From: M3007 sp041736625
GTDB taxonomy: Bacteria; Bacteroidota; Bacteroidia; Chitinophagales; Saprospiraceae
Assembly: GCA_041736625.1 (NCBI GenBank)
Contig: JBGSTG010000131.1
Location: forward strand, 1-18,686
Direction: 5' to 3'
Length of the DNA stretch: 18,686 nt
The notes beneath the pieces are model-generated. The model was not told where the DNA came from. It was given only the letters and a program-made list of their open reading frames with translations, and made no database searches. How positions within the stretch are numbered: position 1 is the first letter of the stretch; every line of letters begins with the position of its first letter. Shown piece by piece: positions 7,458 through 15,058 of this stretch. The translations under genes and the position numbers were made by a program.

Positions 7458-8111
7458 TTACTCGCCCAGGTTGAAGTAAATACCGCCGTTGAAGTTGGCG
7501 TAAACGTTTACTGCCGTTGCCACTACCCCTGCACTGGGGCCACCGCCCAAAGACCAGCCTGCGTAGAAGTCTGAACCCCAGAACGGCATGTACATCTGGG
7601 CGTGCAAACGGATGCCTACGCGATCGCTGGCTGCATACTTTAGCCCGGCGCCCAAAGCCATGGTGAAACGGGTGTGGTCTTCAGGGGTAACGACGTTTTG
7701 CTTGAAGTTCGACACATCAAAAATGGTTATCCCCAAATAGTAAGCGCCGTATCCCATTACCTTTCCGTTTCCTGATTCCTTGGTTCCGCCCAGCATGATG
7801 TTGTGCATGGCAATGTCGCTCAGCGCATAATCCTGATCGGTGGTGTAGTCACGGTACTCCAAATCGGTTTGCAGCAGGTTGTACTGAAGCTCAACAAACG
7901 CGTTGCGGGTGAAGCCGCCCGCCGATGCACCTTGTCCAAAGGAAAGGTTGACACCGTAGTTCAGATCGGCCGTCGTACGGGCTTTGCCCAGGTACATCTG
8001 AAGGGCAGACGCGGTAGACCAACCTGCATAGGGGTTGATTTGAAAGAGCTGGGCGTTCAAGGACAAGCAAAGCAACGCCGCCACACTGGTGAAGATGGTT
8101 TTTTTCATCAT
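7458..8111 (-). CDS. Outer-membrane beta-barrel protein
   Basis: The product is 217 residues from the ATG at 8111 (a second ATG follows directly at 8108). It begins with a signal peptide (MKKTIFTSVAALLCLSLNAQ). The mature chain shows alternating aromatic and polar strands (NPYAGWSTASALQMYLG, AFVELQYNLLQTDLEYRDY, VGIRLHAQMYMPFWGSDFYAGW) and ends with NFNGGIYFNLGE. The frame is open 46 codons further upstream, but that extension is basic and non-secretory, and it runs through the leader and the promoter region. The gene has its own promoter at 8217-8224. It resembles unnamed Bacteroidota barrels of about 20-25 kDa. Confidence 0.75.
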   Translation of the reverse strand: MMKKTIFTSVAALLCLSLNAQLFQINPYAGWSTASALQMYLGKARTTADLNYGVNLSFGQGASAGGFTRNAFVELQYNLLQTDLEYRDYTTDQDYALSDIAMHNIMLGGTKESGNGKVMGYGAYYLGITIFDVSNFKQNVVTPEDHTRFTMALGAGLKYAASDRVGIRLHAQMYMPFWGSDFYAGWSLGGGPSAGVVATAVNVYANFNGGIYFNLGE

Positions 8112-8171
8112 TGTTTTGAATTTGAAATGGTAAACGAGTTTGAAGATGCATATTTTTAGTAAAAAATGAAT

Positions 8172-8188
8172 GGCATGCAGGGCATGCA
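8172..8188. repeat. Tandem GGCATGCA pair in the leader of the 8111 gene
   Basis: Two copies of GGCATGCA (8172-8179 and 8181-8188) are separated by one base. Each contains the self-complementary GCATGC, and together they also form an inverted repeat. They lie about 30-45 bases downstream of the -7 box at 8217-8224, in the transcribed leader, so they could be an operator or an RNA hairpin. Confidence 0.4.
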
Positions 8189-8216
8189 TCCGTCTTTCCA
8201 CTAAAAAAGAACGCCG

Positions 8217-8224
8217 CAAATATA
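8217..8224 (-). promoter_or_regulatory. -7 box (TATATTTG) for the barrel gene at 8111
   Basis: On the minus strand TATATTTG fits TAnnTTTG exactly. The implied leader before the ATG at 8111 is about 100 bases, long for this window. The -33 region is poor (TGG in place of TTG). Confidence 0.5.
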
Positions 8225-8264
8225 CGTGAAGGCGGTACGGAATCGCCACTTAAATCTATCCAGG

Positions 8265-9023
8265 CTAAAAATAGAATCCTAGGTGGACCAGATAACGGAA
8301 ACCAAAGGTGGTGGTATTGACGGTGCCTTCGGGATCAAAATCGCGATCCTTAAAGACAATGTCCAGGCCCGGAAAATTTTCTTCCAGCTTGTCCTTGATC
8401 TTCATGCGTATCTCCTCGAGGTCTTCCTGGTCGATGTCCCCATCCAGTTTGGCGGAGAACGAATACCGGGAAATGCCCGGGCCAATGAGCACCAGATCGA
8501 GCGCGAGGCGTTTCCAAAAGAGAAACTGGTACCCGAGTTCCAACCCGCCGCCGAAAATCCGGAAATTCAGGTCCGTGGTGACTCCCTTGACGATGCCGTC
8601 GTCCTGAAAGTCCCACTGATTTTCGCGGTCCAGGTTGTAGATGTACACATAGGGGCCGATGTACACCCCGCGCGGATGGAGGTGCTTGTTTTCTTTCCGG
8701 AGGTAAAAACGGTAATCCAGCGAGACGTTAAAACCGGAGGACTTGGATTCCCGGGTGACGGACAGGGAGGAGTCAAAATCAGCCGACACAAACTCGGGCA
8801 GGTTGGCCAGACCGAAGTTCACCGAAATACTCTGTTGGTTTCGCAACAGGCGTTCGTACCCGATAACCAGGTTTCTATCACCAAAAAGCACAGGCTGGGT
8901 CAGGCTCAGCCGAACAATGTTTTTGTGCTTGGGCATGGTGTCTTTGGGGAAGGTCGCCTGGGCATATCCGACCGTTGCGCTGAGCAAAACCAAAATAAAG
9001 CTATACGTACATTTCAGACGCAT
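8265..9023 (-). CDS. Outer-membrane beta-barrel protein
   Basis: The 252-residue product has a signal peptide (MRLKCTYSFILVLLSATVGYAQ). Barrel-like strands follow: NIVRLSLTQPVLFGDRNLVI, GYERLLRNQQSISVNFGLAN, SGFNVSLDYRFYLRKEN and RGVYIGPYVYIYNLD. A charged helical insertion, DIDQEDLEEIRMKIKDKLEE (about residues 195-214), then separates the last strands, which end in FGFRYLVHLGFYF with the aromatic C-terminal residue typical of outer-membrane insertion. The layout is like DUF3575-type barrels of Bacteroidota, but I do not assign the family firmly. It has its own promoter overlapping the end of the DUF5686 gene. Confidence 0.75.
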   Translation of the reverse strand: MRLKCTYSFILVLLSATVGYAQATFPKDTMPKHKNIVRLSLTQPVLFGDRNLVIGYERLLRNQQSISVNFGLANLPEFVSADFDSSLSVTRESKSSGFNVSLDYRFYLRKENKHLHPRGVYIGPYVYIYNLDRENQWDFQDDGIVKGVTTDLNFRIFGGGLELGYQFLFWKRLALDLVLIGPGISRYSFSAKLDGDIDQEDLEEIRMKIKDKLEENFPGLDIVFKDRDFDPEGTVNTTTFGFRYLVHLGFYF

Positions 9024-9055
9024 GGGGAGAAGTTGAGAGGGTTAGAGATGTTGAG

Positions 9056-9086
9056 CAAATGTACAACCCCCTTAACAAATCACAAA
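9056..9086 (-). promoter_or_regulatory. Promoter (TTTG-N19-TACATTTG) for the barrel gene at 9023
   Basis: Read on the minus strand, TTTG (9086-9083), 19 bases, then TACATTTG (9063-9056) matches the Bacteroidota housekeeping promoter layout exactly. The -33 box overlaps the end of the upstream DUF5686 gene. The leader to the ATG at 9023 is roughly 25-30 bases. Confidence 0.65.
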
Positions 9087-11602
9087 CTTAATCCCAAAAG
9101 CACGCCGTTTCGGGTGAACTCGCTCCCGTTGAACCCAAAGGCAAAATCGATGCGCAGTGGCCGAATGGGCCCTATGCCGATGTTTTCGATGCCGAAGTAC
9201 AACTCCCAATAAGGCATGGTCTGGTTGCCGAGCAGTTCCTCCCCGACCGTCTGGTCACTGTAATAGAACTTGCCGCCCACCACTTCCTTGAATTTGAGGG
9301 ACCGGAATCCGGGGATTTTATCAAACAGCCATCCTTGCATGTGGTGCTCCCAGTGTGCCTCCACAAAGCTGTTGCGCGTGGCGTAGTCGTAATAGGGCAG
9401 CAGGTAGAACTGCTCGGTGCGGCCGCCGGGGCCGCTGAACAGGGTTCGGTTGCCCATAGGGCTGTAAAAATCCATCATGGCTACCCGGTTGCGGTTGAGG
9501 AAGGTTCCCGCCGTGACCGCCCAGGAGGAGTACCCCAGCAGACCGGCGCCCACGTTGTCCTGAGCGACCTGCACCTGCGCATAGTCGTAGTTGATGTCCG
9601 AGTTGCCCACGCCCGGTATGGCCTTGCGGTAGCGGAGCCGGATCTCGGGCTGGCTGCCTTCCTGGTACAGCCGGAATTTCGGGTAACTACTGTAAGTAGC
9701 ACCCGGCCGGATGCGGGCATCGAACTGCACCGCAAAAGCATCCGAATTGAACTCATACGGGTTGGCGAATCCGTCCGCATCCGACTGAATGGTGGTGTTC
9801 GGCTCGTATTCATCCGCCGGATCGATCAGCAAGTTCTTGAAAACATAATCGCTGGTGTTTTCCAGCAGGCGGCGGGAGGCGTATTCGGCCTGCACGCCGC
9901 CTTTCAGCCAGGGCGTCAGCATTTGGCTGTACGCGCCCTGGGCGTACGATTTGTCGTACAGCTTCATATAGTTGCGCCGCGAGTTCGGCGAGTACAGGCC
10001 GTTGACCGTCACGGATATGGGGTTTCGGTCACTGAATTGCGCCGTTTGGATGCCGCCCTTTAGCGACGCCGTGCGGTATTGAATGCTTTCAAATTTTCGC
10101 TTGATGCCCGCCTCGTAGCGCAGGCGCTTGTCGTCGAACCCGTACGACATCGCGCCGTCGGCTTCCCAGTAACGGGTGTTTTCCCGGTCGGCCTTCTTGC
10201 GGTAACTGAGCTTGGAGCCGATCAACCAGCCCTGCACCGTGTTGAACTGAATGATGCTGATCGGCGAACCGATGGTGAACTCCTCGTGTCGAAACGAATT
10301 GCGCCAGGTGTAGGCGCTGAAGATGTCCATGAAATCGAACTTGTTGTATTTTCGATCCATGCTGTCTTTGTATGCCTTCGACTCCCAAATCTGCTCCAGG
10401 CTGTCCTTTTTGGTGTAGTCTTTTACCTCCTCTTCGGTGAGCGGGATGGGGCGCACCTGCGTCCAGTAGGCCGTGTCGCGCTGGTTGGCGCCTTCTTCCA
10501 CGCGGAACGTCTCGCGGGTGAAAAAGTCGGACGCAAACTGCGGGTTAATGTCGTAGTTGGTCAGCACCGAGTTGAAAAAGCCGCCTATGTCGAAACCAAA
10601 GATGCCAAAACGGAAATCGGTCACCTGCGAGAGCATGGCCCACCGGTCTGGTTTTTCCACCAGCGTGAATTCCTGGCGGAAGCGCAGGGTGTCGAGCACG
10701 GGCTGCTTGATGTTGGCGCCTTTGAGGAACACGTCGGTGCCGTAGATGTTCCACCAGGAATCCACGATGTAGATGTAACCGTCCCACACCGGGTCATCGG
10801 CGCGTTTGGGGTTGAGGGCGATCTTGTACACGAGGTTGCCGTTGTCGTCGGTAAACTCGCCTTTCCATTTGAAATCGTAGTACGCAAAAGCGTTGTCGGC
10901 AAGCGGCGACAGGATGTCGCGGTCGATGTTGAGGCGCTCTTCGTACAAGCTGAACTCGACAATTTCCGCCCGGTTGAGGCTGAAGCCGTTGGTGCTGCCG
11001 CTGACCTTGCTGGAGATCATGTCTTCTTTAAACTTGTAGGGTTTGCGCTGCACATTCAGTTTGGATACCGATTCGGAGAGGTAGATAACCCCGCTTCCGG
11101 TGCTGTCGAGGATGCCGCCCATGTCGCCAACCTCCTCGCCCAGGATTTTCTTGGGTGTTTTCAGCAGTTTGTAAAACCCTTTGACGTACGCGTCGCACGT
11201 GTACTGGTTGATGCGGCTGCGGTAATATTCCCGGCGCGCGATGGCTTCGCGCATAATGCGGTAGGCCGGATCTTCGGTGGTGATCACCACTTCGCTGATG
11301 GTCAGGTCTTCGCCCTCCAGTTGTACGTTCAGGCGTTTGGCGCGATCGCCCATGCTGACCTTTTCTACCTGTTTCCGGTACCCCAGGTACTGAAAAACAA
11401 TTTCGTACTCTCCCGGCTCCAGCGGCAGCCGGTAGTCGCCGTCCGCGTTGGTGGTGGTGCCGTACGTAGTGTTGCGCACGTATACGGAGGCGTACGGCAA
11501 GGATTCTCCGTTTTCGCCGGTCACCTTTCCGGTGAGTTGCGCAGTGGCATAGAAGGAGCAAAAGAGGAAAAGGACAACAAGAGCGGGTAGTTTGCGTATC
11601 AT
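9080..11602 (-). CDS. Carboxypeptidase-regulatory-like / DUF5686 outer-membrane protein
   Basis: The 840-residue product begins with a signal peptide (MIRKLPALVVLFLFCSFYATAQ). A carboxypeptidase-regulatory-like Ig-fold domain covers residues 23-98: LTGKVTGENGESLPYASVYV, NADGDYRLPLEPGEYEIVF and QYLGY are its hallmark strands. The rest is DUF5686, starting near SEVVITTEDPAYRIMREAIARRE and closing with barrel strands to GVLLGLSL. This architecture resembles plug-less relatives of TonB-dependent receptors in Bacteroidota, and the function is unknown. A TTG codon at 11632 would add ten residues before the signal peptide. I choose the ATG at 11602 because the signal peptide begins there. It is divergent from tilS. 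Confidence 0.88.
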   Translation of the reverse strand: MIRKLPALVVLFLFCSFYATAQLTGKVTGENGESLPYASVYVRNTTYGTTTNADGDYRLPLEPGEYEIVFQYLGYRKQVEKVSMGDRAKRLNVQLEGEDLTISEVVITTEDPAYRIMREAIARREYYRSRINQYTCDAYVKGFYKLLKTPKKILGEEVGDMGGILDSTGSGVIYLSESVSKLNVQRKPYKFKEDMISSKVSGSTNGFSLNRAEIVEFSLYEERLNIDRDILSPLADNAFAYYDFKWKGEFTDDNGNLVYKIALNPKRADDPVWDGYIYIVDSWWNIYGTDVFLKGANIKQPVLDTLRFRQEFTLVEKPDRWAMLSQVTDFRFGIFGFDIGGFFNSVLTNYDINPQFASDFFTRETFRVEEGANQRDTAYWTQVRPIPLTEEEVKDYTKKDSLEQIWESKAYKDSMDRKYNKFDFMDIFSAYTWRNSFRHEEFTIGSPISIIQFNTVQGWLIGSKLSYRKKADRENTRYWEADGAMSYGFDDKRLRYEAGIKRKFESIQYRTASLKGGIQTAQFSDRNPISVTVNGLYSPNSRRNYMKLYDKSYAQGAYSQMLTPWLKGGVQAEYASRRLLENTSDYVFKNLLIDPADEYEPNTTIQSDADGFANPYEFNSDAFAVQFDARIRPGATYSSYPKFRLYQEGSQPEIRLRYRKAIPGVGNSDINYDYAQVQVAQDNVGAGLLGYSSWAVTAGTFLNRNRVAMMDFYSPMGNRTLFSGPGGRTEQFYLLPYYDYATRNSFVEAHWEHHMQGWLFDKIPGFRSLKFKEVVGGKFYYSDQTVGEELLGNQTMPYWELYFGIENIGIGPIRPLRIDFAFGFNGSEFTRNGVLLGLSL

Positions 11603-11684
11603 TCGGATAAGTTTTCGGCAAAAAACGAGCAACTGCGCGAAATGGGTTCGATTTTTACGTCCTTTAACGGCAGTTTAACGACCA

Positions 11685-13019
11685 ATGACCTTCGCAAGCC
11701 GATTTTGGGCATTTATTCGGGAAAAAAACCTGTTTACCGAACAGGATACGGTGCTGCTCGCGGTCAGCGGGGGGCTGGACTCCATGACCCTGCTCCACCT
11801 CGTCGCAAGCAGCCATCCCCACACCGCGGTGGCGCACTGCAACTTTCAGCTTCGGGGCTTGGAGTCGGATGCAGATGCCCGTTTAGTACGTTCGGAAGCG
11901 TCCAAACGCGGCCTGCCTTTTTATGAAAAAACCTTCGACACCGCAGCTTTTGCTGCCGAACACGGCCTTTCGGTGCAAATGGCGGCCCGCGAACTGCGGT
12001 ATGCCTGGTTTGAAGAATTGTGCGACGCGCACGGATTCAGCCGCATCGCGACGGCGCATCACCTCGACGACCACGTGGAGACAGCGTGGCTGCACTTTAT
12101 CCGGGGCGCCGGATTGCGCGGACTGACCGGCATGCCGCTCATCAACGGACGCGTCGTCAGGCCCCTGCTGTTCGCCTCCCGCAGTGAAATCGAAGCACTT
12201 GCGCAGGCAGAAGCCCTGCTTTGGCGGGAAGACAGCAGCAACGCAGAAGATTACTACGCCCGAAATTTTGTCCGCCGACACCTCATTCCCGGCGCCAAAC
12301 AACTCAACCCCAACTTTCTCCAAACCAACGCGCGCAGCCTGGAGCGGCTGCGCGAATCGGCAGACAACCTGGACTTTCTCCTCGAACGGTTCCTGAAACC
12401 CCGGATCAACGCCGAATCGGGGGTGTTATCCTGGGTAAAACCCGACTTTGACGCCCTGCCCGGTCGTCTGCAGGCACTGCTGTCGGTTTTTAAGCCCTTC
12501 GGCTTCGAAGAGGAACAACTGCGCCAATTGCTGGAAGGATGGACCGACACGGGCAAACGCTGGGAATCGGCCTCCGGCGCCCGTCTGCTCAACGACCGGG
12601 AATACCTCATCCTGGAACCCGATGGAGAACGGCTACCCCCGGAACACATCCGGATCGACCGCGACGACCTCATGGTTCGCCTTCCCGGAAACCAAACCCT
12701 TTTCGTGATGCCCGCAGAACCGGGAGCCCTTATGCCCGACGGCCGGAACGAGATACTGGCGCCGGCCGACAAACTGGTGTTCCCCCTGACGGTGAGGCCC
12801 TGGCAGGCTGGCGACGTTTTTCAGCCCTTCGGCATGGCGGGGCGGCATCAGAAGTTGCAAGATTTTCTCACCAACGCGAAGATTTCCCGCCTGGAAAAGG
12901 AACAAACGCTGGTGCTCGAAAACGGAAGCGGAGAGGTGATCTGGGTGATCGGGCGCCGTTTGGACGAACGGTTTCGGGTGGCGGAAGGAGAAACCGCTAT
13001 TCGCTTTAAAGTGATGTAA
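11685..13019 (+). CDS. tilS: tRNA(Ile)-lysidine synthase TilS
   Basis: TilS uses ATP to attach lysine to C34 of the CAU-anticodon tRNA(Ile), so that it reads AUA instead of AUG. The 444-residue product has the N-type ATP pyrophosphatase P-loop SGGLDS (residues 28-33) after LLAVS. The expected core elements VAHCNFQLRG, ATAHHLDDHVET and RGAGLRGLTGM follow. Near residues 178-200, EDSSNAEDYYARNFVR matches the family's 'D-x-S-N-x-x-x-x-x-R-N-x-x-R' motif. The C-terminal substrate-binding domain contains VRPWQAGDVFQPFGMAGRHQ, then LQDFL, as in full-length TilS. It starts 82 bases from the divergent DUF5686 gene, and no clear promoter box is visible there. It converges with the AraC-type gene across 14 bases. 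Confidence 0.95.
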   Translation: MTFASRFWAFIREKNLFTEQDTVLLAVSGGLDSMTLLHLVASSHPHTAVAHCNFQLRGLESDADARLVRSEASKRGLPFYEKTFDTAAFAAEHGLSVQMAARELRYAWFEELCDAHGFSRIATAHHLDDHVETAWLHFIRGAGLRGLTGMPLINGRVVRPLLFASRSEIEALAQAEALLWREDSSNAEDYYARNFVRRHLIPGAKQLNPNFLQTNARSLERLRESADNLDFLLERFLKPRINAESGVLSWVKPDFDALPGRLQALLSVFKPFGFEEEQLRQLLEGWTDTGKRWESASGARLLNDREYLILEPDGERLPPEHIRIDRDDLMVRLPGNQTLFVMPAEPGALMPDGRNEILAPADKLVFPLTVRPWQAGDVFQPFGMAGRHQKLQDFLTNAKISRLEKEQTLVLENGSGEVIWVIGRRLDERFRVAEGETAIRFKVM

Positions 13020-13033
13020 AACTTGTTGGGCGC

Positions 13034-13936
13034 TTAGTTTCCGACCAGGGCCAGCCCTTTCAGTTCGTAATCCTGCCGAAAAAGTTCCGGCGCCATCCCG
13101 GTGTATTTTTTGAAGAAACGGGTGAAATACGCGTTGTCCTCGAAGTTCAGGATGTCGGCAATCTGGGTGACCGTGTAGTCGGAGTTCACCAGCAGCCGTT
13201 TCGCCTCCAGCACCACGCGGTCGCGGATGAGCTCGCCGGCCGACTTGCCGACCACCGAATTGGTCAGCGCATTCAGGTGATTGGGTGTGAGGAACAGCAT
13301 CTCGGCGTAATCGCGCGGCAGGCGTTTTTCGCGAAAATGCTGCTCGATCATTTTTTCAAAATTGTGCAAAACGGTCACCTGATGCCGGGTAGTGCCCGAC
13401 CGGGTGGCGATGGGCATGTCGCGCGACAGCAGCACGAGCGCTTGCAGCAGCAGTGCCCGCAGGATGTCCTGCTTGAAGGCGTGATCGCTCTCGAACTCCA
13501 GGATCATCTTTTCCATCAGCCCGTGCAACTCACTGCAACACTCTGTTTCCAGCACGTTCACCGGATCCCCGCTGATGGTGTTGAAAATGGGGAAATCCGT
13601 TACGTAGTTGGGATTGTGGCAAATGGCAGTAAAAAAACTCTCGTTGAAGTTGAGCACAAACCCGTCGGTGTCTTTCGAAAAATCCCAGGTGTGTATCTGG
13701 CCGGGCGACATGTAGTACACCTGATGGGGCTTCACCGCGTAGGAATGAAAGTCGATCGTGTGCGTGCCGGAACCTTCGGTAAACAGCACAATCTGGAAAA
13801 AGGAATGCCGGTGCGGGAATTCAATATCCGGCGTTTGCGCGGTGTATTCGCGCAGGCGCATGATCTGGAACTCCGCCACGCACTGGTCGGCGCCGATCAG
13901 GTTGCAAATGCTGTAAGTGGGAATTTTTTTGTTCAT
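13034..13936 (-). CDS. AraC-family transcriptional regulator
   Basis: The 300-residue product has an N-terminal cupin-like sensor domain (about residues 36-100). It holds FPHRHSFFQIVLFTEG, with His42 and His44, and MSPGQIHTW, with His82; these could bind a ligand or a metal. A C-terminal AraC double helix-turn-helix follows: LPRDYAEMLFLTPNHLNALT, then VTQIADILNFEDNAYFTRFF, with KKYTGMAPELFR closing it. Five cysteines in the N-terminal half (11, 19, 106, 133, 134) are notable next to sulfur genes. The reading frame is open to 14086, but that extension runs through the YeeE/YedE gene. The ATG at 13936, 11 bases after that gene's stop, is clearly the start. It is the last gene of the sulfur block and may control it. 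Confidence 0.9.
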   Translation of the reverse strand: MNKKIPTYSICNLIGADQCVAEFQIMRLREYTAQTPDIEFPHRHSFFQIVLFTEGSGTHTIDFHSYAVKPHQVYYMSPGQIHTWDFSKDTDGFVLNFNESFFTAICHNPNYVTDFPIFNTISGDPVNVLETECCSELHGLMEKMILEFESDHAFKQDILRALLLQALVLLSRDMPIATRSGTTRHQVTVLHNFEKMIEQHFREKRLPRDYAEMLFLTPNHLNALTNSVVGKSAGELIRDRVVLEAKRLLVNSDYTVTQIADILNFEDNAYFTRFFKKYTGMAPELFRQDYELKGLALVGN

Positions 13937-13947
13937 GAATGTCAAGG

Positions 13948-14364
13948 CTAGTGCGGAAGTCGCTCGCGGAAGTAACCGTAGGTCCACGTCCCGGCAATAG
14001 CGCTCAGCACGGTGATCACCACCACCGTCATCCCGGAGCCGATTTGGGCGAACAGGGGGCCGGGGCAAGCACCGGTGATTGCCCACCCGAAGCCAAAGGT
14101 TATGCCACCCAGGATGAGCCCTTTGTTGAATTCCTTTTTACCGATGTTAAACGACTCCCCGGTCAGGGTTTTTACGCCCAGCGCTTTAAGGACTTGCAAG
14201 GAAATGGCGCCAACAACCACCGCACTGCCGATAACGCCGTACATATGGAAGGAATCCAGGCGAAACATCTCCTGAATGCGCCACCAGGAAATGACCTCCG
14301 CCTTGGTCAGGATCAGGCCGAACACCGTGCCGGCCAACAGGTATTTCAAGTTGGAAAAAAACAT
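13948..14364 (-). CDS. YeeE/YedE family sulfur transport protein, C-terminal-half type
   Basis: The 138-residue product is one half of a split YeeE/YedE transporter. Membrane helices run through KYLLAGTVFGLILTKAE, YGVIGSAVVVGAISLQVL, GLILGGITFGFGWAITGACPG and VVVITVLSAIAGTWTYGYF. The conserved GACPGP motif (Cys100) is one of the cysteine signatures of the family, known from YeeE to form the path by which thiosulfate crosses the membrane. The ATG at 14364 is only two bases after the stop of the partner gene, indicating translational coupling. Upstream in-frame starts fall inside the partner. Such pairs are also called PmpA/PmpB in other bacteria. The substrate here could be thiosulfate or another small sulfur species. 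Confidence 0.88.
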   Translation of the reverse strand: MFFSNLKYLLAGTVFGLILTKAEVISWWRIQEMFRLDSFHMYGVIGSAVVVGAISLQVLKALGVKTLTGESFNIGKKEFNKGLILGGITFGFGWAITGACPGPLFAQIGSGMTVVVITVLSAIAGTWTYGYFRERLPH

Positions 14365-14366
14365 GG

Positions 14367-14945
14367 TCAGGGAACAAAGTTGAATGCGTTGAGGATAAAG
14401 GGCACCAGGAAATGGGTGCCGAGAAAACCGCCTACCATAAAGGAGATGGTGGCTACTAGGGAGGGCCATTGCAGGGTGGACAAACCGAAAATCGCGTGCC
14501 CGCTCGTGCATCCGCCGGCGTACCGGGTGCCGAACCCGACCAGGAATCCGCCGATGATGGTGAACGCAATGCCAACGCCACTCATCAGTCCTTCCCAGGA
14601 GATGAGCTGGGCGGGCGCCAGCCCGCTGAAATCGGTGATGCCCAGGGCCTGCAGATCGCGCACGGTATCCGGCGCGATGACCACCGGATCGGGGTTGGCA
14701 AACAACGTGACGCCCAGAACACCGCCCAGCAGGATGCCGCCGACATAAAACAGGTTCCAGCTTTCCGCCTTCCAGTCGTAATTAAAAAACTTGATGTTGG
14801 CCGGGATGCAGGACGCACAAATGTGCCGCAGCGAGGAGGAAATGCCCAGGTTTTTGTTGCCGATGATCAGGAGCAGGGGGACGCTCAGGCCGATCAAGGG
14901 GCCGGCAACGTACCAGGGCCAGGGTTGAGAAAGCCATTCTAACAT
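14367..14945 (-). CDS. YeeE/YedE family sulfur transport protein, N-terminal-half type
   Basis: The 192-residue product is the other half of the split YeeE/YedE pair. It contains GFGTRYAGGCTSGHAIFGLS around Cys146, the best-known motif of the family. A second cysteine pair lies in an N-terminal loop (HICASC, Cys43 and Cys46). Several membrane helices are visible (AGPLIGLSVPLLLIIG, LFYVGGILLGGVLGVTLFA, GVGIAFTIIGGFLVG, and SLVATISFMVGGFLGTHFLV). YeeE proteins move thiosulfate or related sulfur compounds across the inner membrane through cysteine relays. The gene starts at 14945, after a 113-base gap from the sulfide:quinone oxidoreductase gene, so it may have its own promoter or be read through. 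Confidence 0.9.
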   Translation of the reverse strand: MLEWLSQPWPWYVAGPLIGLSVPLLLIIGNKNLGISSSLRHICASCIPANIKFFNYDWKAESWNLFYVGGILLGGVLGVTLFANPDPVVIAPDTVRDLQALGITDFSGLAPAQLISWEGLMSGVGIAFTIIGGFLVGFGTRYAGGCTSGHAIFGLSTLQWPSLVATISFMVGGFLGTHFLVPFILNAFNFVP

Positions 14946-14989
14946 GACAGTGAGGATGTGTTTTTTACCGATTCATTTCGATTTGCAAA

Positions 14990-15012
14990 GGAATGGCTTT
15001 TTTTCGCATTCC
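14990..15012. promoter_or_regulatory. Inverted repeat GGAATG-N11-CATTCC upstream of the YeeE/YedE pair
   Basis: A 6-bp perfect inverted repeat with an 11-base A/T-rich spacer lies 45 bases upstream of the YeeE/YedE start. It overlaps a weak -7-like box on the minus strand (TTCCTTTG, 14993-14986). It could be an operator or part of a terminator for the preceding gene, though no T-run follows it. This is inferred from pattern only. Confidence 0.3.
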
Positions 15013-15058
15013 CTGTTGGCTTATTCAAGGGTTGGGTTGACGTTTTTAACGATGCAGA

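Noticed and set aside
8112..8249. N-terminal 46-residue extension of the barrel protein at 7458-8111
   Set aside because: The extension precedes a perfectly good signal peptide and runs across the predicted promoter.
10079..11590. 503-codon plus-strand open frame
   Set aside because: It is antisense to the DUF5686 gene. The minus-strand product has a signal peptide and regulatory and barrel domains, and the antisense frame has none.
13937..14086. N-terminal 50-residue extension of the AraC regulator
   Set aside because: It would overlap the YeeE/YedE gene in another frame and has a random basic composition. The cupin domain begins right after the ATG at 13936.
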